The notes under the pieces were generated by a model, which saw nothing but the letters and a program-made list of their open reading frames with translations, was not told where the DNA came from and did not search any database. From the NCBI GenBank assembly GCA_010909165.1, contig VJWM01000068.1:868001-932000 (forward strand): 64,000 bases of DNA, written 5' to 3'. A program made the position numbers and the translations under genes. Below, piece after piece: positions 40,501-52,900 of the stretch (the first letter of the stretch is position 1; each line of letters opens with the position of its first letter). Origin of the DNA: Anthoceros angustus. Lineage: Eukaryota > Streptophyta > Anthocerotopsida > Anthocerotales > Anthocerotaceae.

Positions 40501-43500
40501 ACTGGTCGAGTTTATTCACATGATACTGGCTACCCTCATTGATATTCACTGGTCAACATCAGCTTGCCAAAAAGCGCATAGGAGTACAATATAAGTTACC
40601 TTGCGTCTCCTCCGATGCTCTCCAGGCTCTGTGCTCTCAGAACACTAAGGAACATGTGGACATAATCTGCCTTGGCATTCGAATCATGAGCTGCCAATTC
40701 TAATTCTTCCAATGCTCCCTGTAGAGCCTTGATCACACTTCTGGAAACTGGAGATGTGTCCCCGTCAGCTTCCACATCTTCACCGTACATGCTGGCAGAC
40801 CGAGGCTGCCTCACAAATGTGCGAAGAAATACACGTCGAATGTTGCCAGGCTTGTCCACTGTAGAGTACATGTGCCACTGCCGATCCCTGGACGGAGCAT
40901 ATAGCAAGGAAGTAAAACCCTTCAGCTTTTCCTGCACACGAGAACGGAGCACAGTCAGGCACGAAGAAGCCTGCCCCCTTGGTATGAAGCCGCACTGGAG
41001 GATTAGTACCAGCTCTAGCAGTCTCGACAAGGGTGGTTCCACATGTCGCAGAAGAGGCTCTTCTGTGAAGTGTTGACGGTCTGTGGACCAGTGGAAGCAA
41101 TGACGTGTAGGAGGCCTACCCTCATCCCTCTGAATAACGCAGCTTATCACGCCAACCCCAGCTTTGTGCAACATCGGGCCTAAGCTCTCGCCTTTCAGAG
41201 CTTTACCAAGCTTTTCCACTCGCTCTTGGGCTTGATCTTCATCTCCGCTGCATGCATGTTGCACGTTGTCACCAGATGCCACATTGCCAAAGCAGTATAT
41301 GATTTCGAAGAATAATGACCTGCCAGGACCAGACCCCAACTTATACTACTAACCTGTCTTGAAGCGCACTCATTTGGTTCTTGATGCCGACAAGCGCCAC
41401 ATGCAAGACGTTGCCAAAGTTGGCAAATGTTTTCTCATCGTTGGATACTGACCCCTTGGTCAAAAGGTCCCCGGTTTCATGAAGAGCAGCACCGACAGCA
41501 CTTGGCAGGAAATGCAGAGAGGAGAGAATGACCATGGCTCCCCACCGCTTCACACCAGGATTGTCAGTGGCTGACGATCCTAGAGACCCACTCAGCATCT
41601 CAGTAGTCCTTGGAGGGGTTCCCTCCGAGAATTGCCAAGAAGCTATCAAGCCAGACCGATTCCACTGCATTCTGACTGATCCCGTCACCAGACGTGGCTG
41701 CAACAGAGACACAATGACGTCAGCTGGTCCTGAACTTGCAGCAACTTAACCATCCAACAGTGCCATCTCTGTTCTGCAACAATGCAGCGACTGAAGGTCA
41801 GTCATTGACATCATTGTACCATGTAAAAACAAAGACTTCCCCATTCTGAATTTGGCATCAGCCATCTGAGATCATCGCCATGGAGACAAATCGTCAAACA
41901 AGTTATACACATAGACATCACCGTACCTGATAGAGTCGACGAACATAGGTTTCAACAACACGCCTCTGTAAGGTGTGGTCACTGTGGTCGAATAATGCAA
42001 TCAGAGCATCCTCAACAGCCAAAGGTGCATCTACCAAATCATCCATTCTGTCATCAATAGCACTCCTTCTGCGGCCATGGGCTCCATCTCCAGCGTCTTC
42101 TGTGAACATTTCAAGCTGTGATAAACTTCTGGCAATGTTTGCTCTTAATTCACTTAGCTTCGTGTGTTCTAACAACTGGCGAGCCCTCAGTGCAATCTGA
42201 AGATAGTCAACAGTTAGTTTTGAACAGGACGAGATAAAATAATAACTCCATACTGCCCCCTACCGACTCAACATTGAAGGGAACTAGTACCTCAGCGTGA
42301 TTCGTGTGGCTCAACCTCGAAAATCTGATAAGCTGCTCCCGATATGCTGCAGGATTAGGGTACACGAGAGCCCCCATCAGCTGTAATATCAACTTATTTT
42401 TCCTCTTTACTCCCTGCAGAAAATTGACCCTCCTTCAGCCTGATTCCATCCTTTCAATAATTGCGAAACAAGGGTAATGATGTAGAAGCTACCTGATGCG
42501 AGAGTACAACATCCACGACCCTTGAAAGGTCCTTCTTGTGTTGAAGTCTCAGCATCTCTATGACATCAGCCTGCATCACAGCATCCAAGAGATGACGTGC
42601 AAATGCTGGTGAGCAAACTCATGTCACCACAAGCTGATACGGGTCTTGATGTTGTATCGTGCTGCATAGTGGCTGGGCTAGGCAACATACAAAGAGAGCA
42701 AACATGCAATCACAGGCATCCTTATAGAAGGTCATCCATGAAGGCACCTGCAGATTCTCACTGAAGAGCTCTTCCACAACGAGATAGTCGTGGAACAAAG
42801 AATGAACGATGCTGCAGGCATGACCTTCACGCCCATGTTCATATGACTTAGCCAGGGCCAGTAGAGGCTCAACTAGCCTCTGCTGAGGTGCTCTATCCTT
42901 GTCTGAAAATGTCCCCAGAAATGTCTGCACAACGAACTCCAAAATAAAGACCAGACTCGTCTGCAGATCCACTGCTCCAATGAAATTTACTGTTTCTGCA
43001 AATACCTCTAGCACAGCTCCAAGAGCCTTTGCAGGAAACTCAGCAGCTCCTCCATTTCCAGAGAACAAAACTTCATACTCCCTGAACTTGGTGTCTAGCT
43101 GAAGAGTTCAATGAATTTGCACACTACATCATCTGCTAATGTATCTGACCTAGCATACACAGTGCAGCTAACCATGAGAAGAGTTTCAGAGCAGATAAAC
43201 GAAACCGTGCCTGGTTTTTCAGTTCCTTGGACAGACGAGTAGCCAAGACAGCCATGCACTCCTGCCACTGTAACAAAGGCAGTTGGGGATCGTCCAGACA
43301 GCTGAGCAGTGTTTGAACAACCTGTTAACAACCGTTTGCGATGCAGAATCAGCATTTCTCAAATCAAGAGGATTAAGTCCACAACACACTAGACATAGAA
43401 TGCAATCACAGCAGATAAGATTACCTCCTCTATGTTATGCTCGTACCCGGCTAGAACCATTTTTGCAGCATTAACACTTGCTGCATACCGATGGTGTACC

Positions 43501-46500
43501 CTCCCAGGCATGGCTGTCGGTGTGCCAAGGAGAGGAAAGTTTCCGTCAAATGGCTTAGCCTTTCTCACAGCCGAGGGGTCATCCAAATCAAGTGCTGCAA
43601 TAAGATCCCCTGCCTGCAGTCAATTATAAGGTGCCAAACTCTCCTTAGACCAGAATCTTTCCTCAAGAAGACCTCGGCGTTAGGCAGCAATTTAGAGGAT
43701 AAACTCCTACCAGCATTGTTTGGCCCTCTGCCATCTTGAAACGGATGGTTCCAGAAGCAGGGGAGAGCAGTGGCATGCACATTTTCATCACCTCAACTTC
43801 TGCATATGGTGTGTCTGTGTCAACATGAGTGCCGTCCTGGACAAGAAACCTCATCAACTTGCACGGCGTTTCTGCAACTAACCGTGAAGGATCGTGATCA
43901 TTCTGCCACAAACACGAATGTAAGTGACATGACATGAAAGGCAACGTCAACCTTGAGGATAAACAGAGTGGAAGTTCTGCATACCTGTAAGAGACAGGTC
44001 CTGCCATCAATCAGGAGGCGGGTCCCTGCTGCTTCTTCCTCTGCATATAAAACATGACTGTTTCCATCGAGCTGCAAGGGGCCGGTTTCAATAGCACTCA
44101 GCATCAGAATAATGTTCCACACTGCCATCAAATACTTTCCAAGCACGTCCAAATAGAAGGGCACACCCCCACAACTAGAGAGCCACTTCCAACACTTTAA
44201 CTGCAGAGGTACTGATTCATACAAACCTGAACAAGAAGGCCTCCGTCTCGAAGAGTGTGTACTTCCGCTTCTACCTCAGATTGATTTAATGTAAGGCAAT
44301 AACTTCCTTGACCTCCCTTGGTCACATCTACCTGCAAATGTTGTGACTTCACTGCTGAGGAACCGACCATCTATGCTACTAACTAACAAATGTTGTTTGA
44401 AGCACCAATAAGCAGGCGAGATACCTTGTACTTACTCCCTTCAATGTTCAGTACAATCCTGAAGCTGACCAGAGATATGTGCTGCACATTGGGAGTTGGT
44501 CTTAAGTCGAGGGAACAAAGCATTTCATCCTGTGAACTTAACTGACTTCAAAATTTCAACATGGCACAATACCTTGGGGGGTATCTGCCCTTTTTCAAGA
44601 TATCCTATGTATTCCGATACCCTAGCTGCTGTCAGCATCGTCGCTTTCTGTGAAGGCACATCCTTGTTAGACACAAATGACATCCCCACTGAGCAGCCCA
44701 CACTCCTAGAAGACTGTATTTGAACTATTGACACCCCTTGCTTAGAACGTGAGGTGAAAATGGTCGGAAGGGCTTACATAAAGAGCTCCTCCGACTACTG
44801 ACAGATGCCATGGCGGTCTTTCTACCCGCAGACGCATTGCAATCCGACTATCAAGCCAGCCAGTGTGAATCTTGTTATCTCGGTACTCCGCAGCCTGTCA
44901 CAGCATGATCAGAATCGTCAAAGTTACAAAACTTTTGTGCCATAGAGTAACCTGAGGAGGGTCTTCACGATGAAAGCATTACATGAAGGAGGTCAACTGT
45001 GTAATCAACGTTTGTGTGTATTTCCCCACGAATATGCAATTCCTTCAAACCAAGCACCATATTTGCAATTGCTGTTGGTCGTGTTTCTCCAAATGCAAAC
45101 ACATGACCTGAACAGTTACGGCAGATTAGCACTGCTGACCAAAGGTTTCTTCATGAAAAAACATCTAGACAGCGCCCCAAACAGCCCAGCCACGTACTAT
45201 GGATAGCATCAATTCGAGGTGCAACTTACCGAATTGGGAGTCTGAAAACTCATGAATTCCTCCGCCAGACTGAAAAAACAATGGTATAAGCAAATCCTTA
45301 AAATTTTGAAACTGACCCATGTCAAGGCTTCGATAACCAGGTGGAAGGACAGCCCTTACCTTTACAGAGAAATAAGCCCAGACATTTGGCTTGCTCCGAA
45401 AACTAAGCTCCTGGAAAATGTCACAAGTCGAAGAGAATGAGATGTTTACTGCGGTTCCCTTAATCATGCAAGCATGACGACCTATGAGTTATCAAGGTGT
45501 TCCCCTTTGGATCGTTCTAGATGACTTCACCTGCAATCTCCCGCTTGTGGGTTTGAACCCATCATCAGGATCTTCACTAGTGATGCGAACAGCAACAACA
45601 TGCCCTTTTGGCTTGACAGATTGAGCAGAATCGAAATTGAACTCTGTAGCAACTTCTGCTGTCTGTCGCCAGCTATCATGCCCACCTCCTCCTTCCCTTC
45701 CATAGAACTTGCGAATCTCTGATAGAACGTTGAGAAGTCAGGATACCATCCACAGACAATAGGCTGGCTGACAACGGCCAAGTGGGTTCGCAGAAGCAAA
45801 ACCTGGCAGAGCCCACAGAGGAATGCCCATTCCGACTGCAACCTGAGCAGCTGGTACGTTGATCTCTGCTATCCATTCTGTTACAGGATGCTCTACCTGC
45901 AAACCTGGGTCAGCTCTTATGGTGTACAAATTTTGATCTGGACCAGTTGACATGACTCAGATTGATGTCACCTGCAGTCGTGGGTTCAGCTCCAGAAAGT
46001 AGAACTCTCCAGTATCCATACTATAAAGGTACTCCACAGTAGCTGCACCCACATAATTCACACTCTTCGCAAGCCTGCGGGCACCTTCTTCTAACTTCCT
46101 TACTGTCTCTGCTGGCGCAACTGTAACAGGTCCCTCCTCAATGATCTGAAACAAGAAGAGTTTTCAAACAAATGGCCTGAGCATAGCCATGTGGAAAATG
46201 CTAAAACTCCTCGTATATTGGCAAGAGCAAAACCTTTTGATGACGTCTTTGCACACTGCAGTCCCGGCTGTGCAGAGCTGCAACATTTCCATACTGATCA
46301 CAAAGCAGCTGCACCTCCAAATGGCGGCTCTGCTCCAACCCAATAAAAGCTGGATTAATACTTCAGCACGAACTCAAAACGCACAGATTAACTCAAGTGG
46401 AGCAGCATCGCAAGTAGTACAAAGGCAAGAGGCAGACCTGCGACGCAACTTTCATGACAAACACTGGAGAACCAGGCACTTCTCCCTGCACTTGCTTGAA

Positions 46501-47680
46501 AAGTGCACGGACCTCATCATCATTGTGGACCTGCATTGTCAACCTCATTGCTTTTGTGAGCAATCAGTGGGGCATTTCACCGCAATGAAAACACCCTACG
46601 AAAGTAGAAATGTCTTTAAGTTACAGAAAAACGTTCCCAATGATGCTATACCTTTCGAATGCCTTTACCACCACCGCCCCAAGAGGCCTTTATCATGACT
46701 GGGTAACCAACAATTTGGCATGAACTCAGTGCCTCTTCCGTTGTGTGTACACATGCTTGGCTGTAGATCTCCTCTGGAATAGGCTCCTGACAGCTCTCAA
46801 ATGCAATTTTCACCTGTATAACCAAGAGCACTCTAGATTAACTGTCACATCACCAAGCAAAAACCACAGCATCCATGCCAACCATTATGCAAAGGCAACT
46901 AACTAACAAAACGTCCAAGAGCAACACCTCGAACTGGGAATATTAGCAAAGACAAAATTCGATAGCACGATAGCTTACACCAGATCCACTCCAGGGTAGT
47001 GTCGGCACACCGGCAGCCTGAGCAATGAGAGAGGAGCCAATTTTATCCCCAAGAGCAGCCATGGGTGCGGCTGGTGGCCCTAAAAAGGCAATCCCACGCT
47101 CTGTAAGCGCATCAGGAAGTTCTGGGTTCTCCGAGGCGTGACCCCACCCTGGCCACACAGCCGAAACTCCTGTACGTTCAGCAACCTGGCACAGAAAAAC
47201 TCAAATTCAATCCTCCTGCCAGAATCACACAAACAACAGCCAGCGGAAAGGACCCGAATTCCAATCCCAAACAACCCAACAACAGATGCAGGACAACGAG
47301 GGGCAGCACAGCACCTCCACAATAAGCTGCACATTGGCATAATTATTGTTGTTAGTTCCACCAGGCACCTCCACAAGCTGGTCGGCCATCCGAATGTGCT
47401 CAGCATTGATCCGCATGTCCTCCGGCGTGGCCATGGCCACAAGAAGAATAGCCCGCTCCACCCCGAATGATTCATACGCCCAGGTCCTCACGCTGCGCAT
47501 AAACTTAACTGCCGCCATCCCATTGTTGGCAATGAGAATACTGTAAATCGGCCTGTTTCCTCCCAGCGCGTAGCAGTACTCCTCCACAAGCGAAACATTG
47601 CTTCCAGCCTTGACCGGCGCGACTCCAGCGCTCTTGGTAACCTTCCCGGCGAGCCCATCAGACGCCCAGATCTCCGCCAT
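37525..47680 (-). CDS. ACC1: Homomeric (eukaryotic-type) acetyl-CoA carboxylase
   Basis: Complete gene of about 30 exons over 10.2 kb. The start at 47680 ([13 protein letters not shown]) has no transit peptide, so the product is probably cytosolic. Exons 1-6 (47680-47315, 47185-46979, 46813-46652, 46530-46438, 46329-46234, 46145-45972) encode biotin carboxylase: [21 protein letters not shown]-grasp [14 protein letters not shown] and [16 protein letters not shown]. The BCCP segment with the biotinyl-lysine in [12 protein letters not shown] is at about 43780. The long central region runs from 43600 to 40000. One large exon, 39870 to about 37748, holds both carboxyltransferase halves ([54 protein letters not shown]). 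A short last exon ends [13 protein letters not shown] and stop. It converts acetyl-CoA, bicarbonate and ATP to malonyl-CoA for fatty-acid elongation and flavonoids. All catalytic motifs checked are intact. Confidence 0.96.
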
Positions 47681-49351
47681 CGCCCAGCCTCCCCCTCCGG
47701 GCCCGACAACCCAACACTCTAACAAACTCACTCCTCAGGCGAAAGCGGGGGCCATCCGCCGACAGACCTGAACAACGAACAAGCAGAAATCCAAATCCGA
47801 CTTCCACAGTGTCCGAGACGTAGCATCTAAAAACAGGCCTCTCCAACACGAGCTCACTATATACAGCATCCGCCCACCTGAACACAAACTCCCGATTTCC
47901 ACACTGATTCCAGCCTCAGGCCACAGCCCACCAGGTCCATTCGGATTCCCGACTCCGATCAGAGAAACCCAACACTCCGCGCCCGCTCGCCAGCTTGCCA
48001 GCTCGCCAGCTCGGCCCCGGACTGGAGAGGAAAGGAATGGACGAGAGAGGCTTGCGGGCTGCAATTCACGATCAGGCTTCACAGCTCTGCGGGGCCGGAC
48101 GGTGGCAGCAAAATGCTGCACATGCCAGAGGAGTGCGGAGACAGTAACTCCACGAGTTCAGAGGTGCGGGACATACCGGCCCACCGGGCTAGACGGGACC
48201 TTTGCGATCCCGGCCCGGCAAAGGGGCGGCCGGGGAGGTCTAGCCCGGGGGCTCGTCGTTGTCGCCGTCTCACCAACTGGGATTCACTCGCTCGGCGTGA
48301 CAGACCGGGGTGAGCGTTGGGCAGGGCTGCTGGTGCCTTGGTTTTGCCCCGACTTCACTTCATCTTGTTCTAAAGGGAGGAGTAGGAGCAATGCAGGTAG
48401 AGTTCCAACTGCCCTTGCCTTCTCTTCCTGTTTTTGACCACTTGTTGTTTCTCCATATTTTAAATCGGACTGGGTATATTTTCACACTAGATTAGGACTC
48501 GGTGAGTCAGTCGTCTTTGTCGCCTTGCATGGCATGCAATAATGTTGCAGAAGGATGAAGTGCGTTAGAGGAATATAGAATTGTTCCCAGTTGTAGACAC
48601 AACTTTATGGAGGGAGGAGCTACGGATTTTCTATGTAATCTATTTTTCATGACTATTTTTCAATGTAACTCTAGATTGACTAGCTTGGGTATCACCCCAT
48701 GGATATTCTATTGACAGTGCGTCCTGGTCAATGTTCACATATACTAATCCACTAAGTGTGTGTTTACACCCTATGTTGCACTCCCTTCCCTTCTCCTTCC
48801 TCTGATATGCTTGGTAGAGGTGGGTCCTTCTCTCCTAGTTGCATAAATTCGGGTTGGAACACTGTACTTCCCTCCATCAGCTTCGATGCTGCGTCCTTCT
48901 CAGCTGATGCTTGGCCGGTGAGTCCATCGTCTAGGAACTTTTGTTGTGGAGGCTCTCCCACGAACTTCTTAAGCTCTCCTTGGCCTTTGGTGAATGCTTG
49001 CAAGCAAGCTAGAATATCTTATACGACTACTAGTCCTTGGCCTTTGGTGAATGATTACAAAATCAATAATGTGTGTGATGTGGAATCCCTAGACATAGCA
49101 TTAAGGATTTCTATATATGTGGGATATGCCTATTATTAAAGACATAATATCAACCTAACTTCTCATTACCAATCTAAACTTTCTGTTTGGATTTGTAATA
49201 TCTCGAATCCCTAACTATAGCAAGGCTGATCTCTATATATGTGAGACAAGGTCTAGTACAAAACAACATACCCATCAAGCTAACTTGTATAAGGCTGTAA
49301 GACCCAAGTTGTAAGATCCTTCTAAGAGTTGTTCATCGACTCTACCATACC
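47681..49351. other. Upstream region of ACC1 and intergenic sequence
   Basis: The first few hundred bases should be the ACC1 promoter and 5' leader, with a GCCAGCTC-type short repeat near 47988-48013. Beyond 48.5 kb the sequence becomes AT-rich. An 80-codon minus-strand frame at 49003-48764 (KGQGELKKFVGEPPQQKFL and an acidic, Pro-rich tail) looks like a mobile-element protein fragment. A CCTTGGCCTTTGGTGAATG string occurs twice, near 48980 and 49037, and a variant recurs near 51920. Confidence 0.45.
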
Positions 49352-51185
49352 ATGGCCGCAACCTTTGGAGAATTGATTGATATGTTGCAAAACTTAATAC
49401 TTGAGCAAGTTGAGAAAGATGGAAATGTACAATTCGGACGAAAACAAGCCATACTAAATTTGGTGAGCTATCATACCCTGCTAAATAAGTTAATAAATAG
49501 ATGCTTAATAAATTAGTAAATAAATTGAGTTAAACTGAATGAATTACTTGTTCTTAATAAGTTTTCATGTTAAACTTCTTTGTAGAATGACCATGTGCAT
49601 CACTTATTGAAACGTATTCATGCACCAAACAATAGTGGTCATGGAAAACGAAAACAAAACCATGTCATTGGGAGTGAAGACTTAGAAGATCAGTTTATTT
49701 ATGTTGTACTTAGTATTGTGTGTGTGGAATATGCATGTGGGCTCAATATGTTGGAGAGCAATTTCTACGAGCAACATTCTCATTGCACTTTTGGTCGTCC
49801 TCAAAGATTTAAGAAATTGATTCTTAAGATGGGAAAAGCTCTTGGCCAGGGTTTGTGCATGCTTCCTCATGCAATAAACTTGAGACACTTAGAAACACAA
49901 CGGGAAATGAAGATACGGAAGTGTAGCAAACTTTTTGAAACATTAGTAAGTTTCTTCAATTTCTATTGCTTTATGTATCAACAACTTTAATTGGTTACTA
50001 ATTAATAATTGGTATTCATAATAAAAAGATTTTTTTTGTGTAGATTTTAACTTTAACATTGCTATACGATCTTTGGAGAAGAAGAAAATTCAACAATATA
50101 CCCGTTATGGGCACATATGGATAAGGAGCTTATTCAAAATGGTTTAACCATCCTTTTGGTAATAATGATACTCCTTGCACAAGAATTTAAAATTGATTTA
50201 CAAACAGCGATCATAAGCGAGTTCTCGAAAGGATTTCCAAAGAACAATCAACCTGTAAGGAAAAAAGGCCTTAAAATGCATTTATGAAATGACATCAATC
50301 ACCTTAAAAGCTCTCACCCGGTTTCAAGCATCTTAAAAATTTACCTCCAATCTTTGGTGAAGATAGATATAAATATCTTTCTCCTTAGTGAAGTATGGAG
50401 CTATCTTTTCTTCTTACGCTCCAATCAACTGTAATTGCTAGAACTTTGTAGAAAGATCTATAGATTTGGAAGGAAGATGAATAAGATATTTGATATGAAT
50501 TTTCCCCTAGTGGTTGCTAGGCTATTGCTCGAGTTGTGTGTGGAATATGCATGTGGGCTCAATATGTTGGAGCAATTTCTACGAGCAACATTCTCATTGC
50601 ACTTTGGTCGTCCTCAAAGATTTTAAGAAATTGATTCTTAAGATGGGAAAAGCTCTTGGCGAGTTTGTGCATGCTTCCTCATGCAATAAACTTGAGACAC
50701 TTAGAAACACAACGGGAAATGAAGATACGGAAGTGTAGCAAACTTTTTGAAACATTAGTAAGTTTCTTCAATTTCTATTGCTTTATGTATCAACAACTTT
50801 AATTGGTTACTAATTAATAATTGGTATTCATAATAAAAAGATTTTTTTTGTGTAGATTTTAACTTTAACATTGCTATACGATCTTTTGGAGAAGAAGAGT
50901 GAAATTCCAACAATATACCCGTTATGGGCACATATGGATAAGGAGCTTATTCAAAATGGTTTAACCATCCTTTTGGTAATAATGATACTCCTTGCACAAG
51001 AATTTAAAATTGATTTACAAACAGCGATCATAAACAGGATTTCTCGAAAGGATTTCCAAAGAACAATCAACCCTGTAAGGGAAAAAAAGGCCTTAAAATG
51101 CATTTATGAAATGACATCAATCACCTTAAAAGCTCTCACCCAGAAGCCACGCAATCTTAAAAATTTACCTCCAATCTTTGAGTGA
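49352..51185 (+). CDS. Unknown small multi-exon gene, disrupted by an internal tandem duplication
   Basis: I do not recognise this family. The coding path is 49352-49462 (MAATFGELIDMLQN...), donor GTGAGC; 49586-49945 (NDHVHHLLKRIHAP... to KLFETL), donor GTAAGT; then an acceptor TTTTGTGTAG. The third exon exists twice. The copy at 50054 is broken by small deletions. The copy starting near 50856 is open to a stop at 51185 (ILTLTLLYDLLEKKSEIPTI... to LPPIFE). The second exon is likewise intact in the left copy and frameshifted in the right copy (50537-50758). Taking the left exons 1-2 and right exon 3 gives about 260 aa: helical, Leu/Lys-rich, with no signal peptide. Splice sites are well formed, which argues for a gene rather than noise. 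Whether an intact allele exists depends on the duplication being real. Confidence 0.4.
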
Positions 51186-51365
51186 AGATAGATATAAATA
51201 TCTTTCTCCTTAGTGAAGTATGGAGGCTATCTTTTTTCTTCTTCTGCTCCAATCAATCTGTAATTGCTAGAACTTTGTAGAAAGATCTATAGATTTGGAA
51301 GGAAGATGAATAAGATATTTGATATGAATTTTCCCCCTAGTGGTTGCTAGGCTATTGCTCGAAGT
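49721..51365. repeat. 816-bp tandem duplication
   Basis: The segment 49721-50536 is repeated at 50537 to about 51365. The two copies differ almost only by small indels. In the first half (exon 2 region) the right copy is the shorter one. In the second half (exon 3 region) the left copy is the shorter one. So the deletions cluster in the middle, from about 50080 to 50690, with flanking sequence intact on both sides. Confidence 0.9.
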
Positions 51366-52900
51366 TGTGTGTCAGTGTAGCTCAGGTCCTCAACCCCAAG
51401 GCTGCCCTTGGTTTGGGAACGGGCCTTGGCTTACATGGTCTTTTTCTCTATTTTTGTATGCTGGGCCCTGGCTCTTCCTAGTTTTTCACGGTGGCTCCAA
51501 CTACCGGCTTTTTTTTAGTCTTCAAGAGTAGCTTGCTACCTTTATGCTCTTATGCTTCTGCCAAGCACGTTTTGTAATTTCATATTTATAAAGCTTGGAA
51601 TTCTATAAAAAAAAGTGTGATCAGCATTCCTCGGAGATGGGAGACCAGAGACATGAAGGGCGTGGCAAGCTAAAATGCAAGAGTGTCTTGATTCTTGGGA
51701 ACAAGCTGGAGTAGCCCGCGCCCCTATCCACGCACGTGTTCGTTTCTCCTCGATTGCGGTTTTGAGTCTGATAACTAGCTAGCTAAGTTAATGTTATCTG
51801 GGTAAGCCCAATCTGTTGTCCGTCTAACCTGGTTAGCCTATCTCCCTCAACCAGCTTCTTAATGCGTGCCCTCGACTGCTTGTTGCTGCGTTCTTAGTCT
51901 TGGCCTCAGTTGTGGCCTTGGCCTCGGCCTTTGGTGAATGTGTGGGAGGGAAAACCCCGGGGCTCCCGAGGCTTCCCCTCAGCGCCACACTTATCCCATC
52001 GCCGTCAGACGTTGGGTTTCGTCCCATGAGACTCGTGTGAAAGTTCGAGGTCTTGTGATGGCGATCGCTACTGCGGTGACACAACTTCGACTTTCTACAC
52101 AAGCAAGGCGCCTACTCTCCCCTCACGGTGCACCACTTGCCGAAAATCACCAATCTCACCGACCGACACGACACAGTGCGAGTTACGCCTTAGCGAGGAG
52201 CCTATCACGGCGCCGGGGACCTGGTCCACACATAATTTCGTCCCTACTTAAGACCAATCTTCTCCACTCGGGGCGCTCTTTTACTTGATTTGGGATTTGT
52301 CCTTAGGCTCACCATGGCCTTCCACTAACACCTACACTCTAATCCTCTACTCATCTTCTCATCCTCTTCCTCCTATTCTAACCTCGATTCGGGCTTCTTG
52401 GCTTCACTCGCCCTTACGGCTGGCACTTGGTCGGCCTCCACCAAGTTCTTCCTTGGGCGGTTGCTATGAGTTTGACACAGACGTGAGCACCTCCAGTCTT
52501 TCCCGTGGATTAACCTCAAGCCGAGAGCAAAGCAATTTCCGGCAACCATTCACAAGGGAGCAACTCGTTTAGGCACTTGCGAGGTGTCCTCCACCAACAC
52601 TCGACCACTTCTTCCTCTCTACCGGCTGCGTTGGCTCACGGTACGCGAAATTCCTTTACAAGAGCAAAGGACTCATGAGTATGGAGCGCAAGACATGATA
52701 CTTTACTTTGTGAAATCCTCCTCCTCTTATAGGAGGCCTTCCACATACAACCTCCCCTTAGGTGACCCTCTGCAGTCACCTTTCCAATATTCTATTATTT
52801 CCTACATGACATTTAAGGCATCTAAGTCTACTACGATAGGTAAATTCTATTCTAGCAACTTCACCTAGATCATCCTTAAAGAATGTCATCTACATCGCCT
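51366..52900. other. Repeat-flank sequence without recognised genes
   Basis: AT-rich to mixed sequence leading into the mobile-element-rich zone. Short ORFs on both strands carry no domain signature. A string related to the repeat near 48980 occurs at about 51915-51935. Confidence 0.45.
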
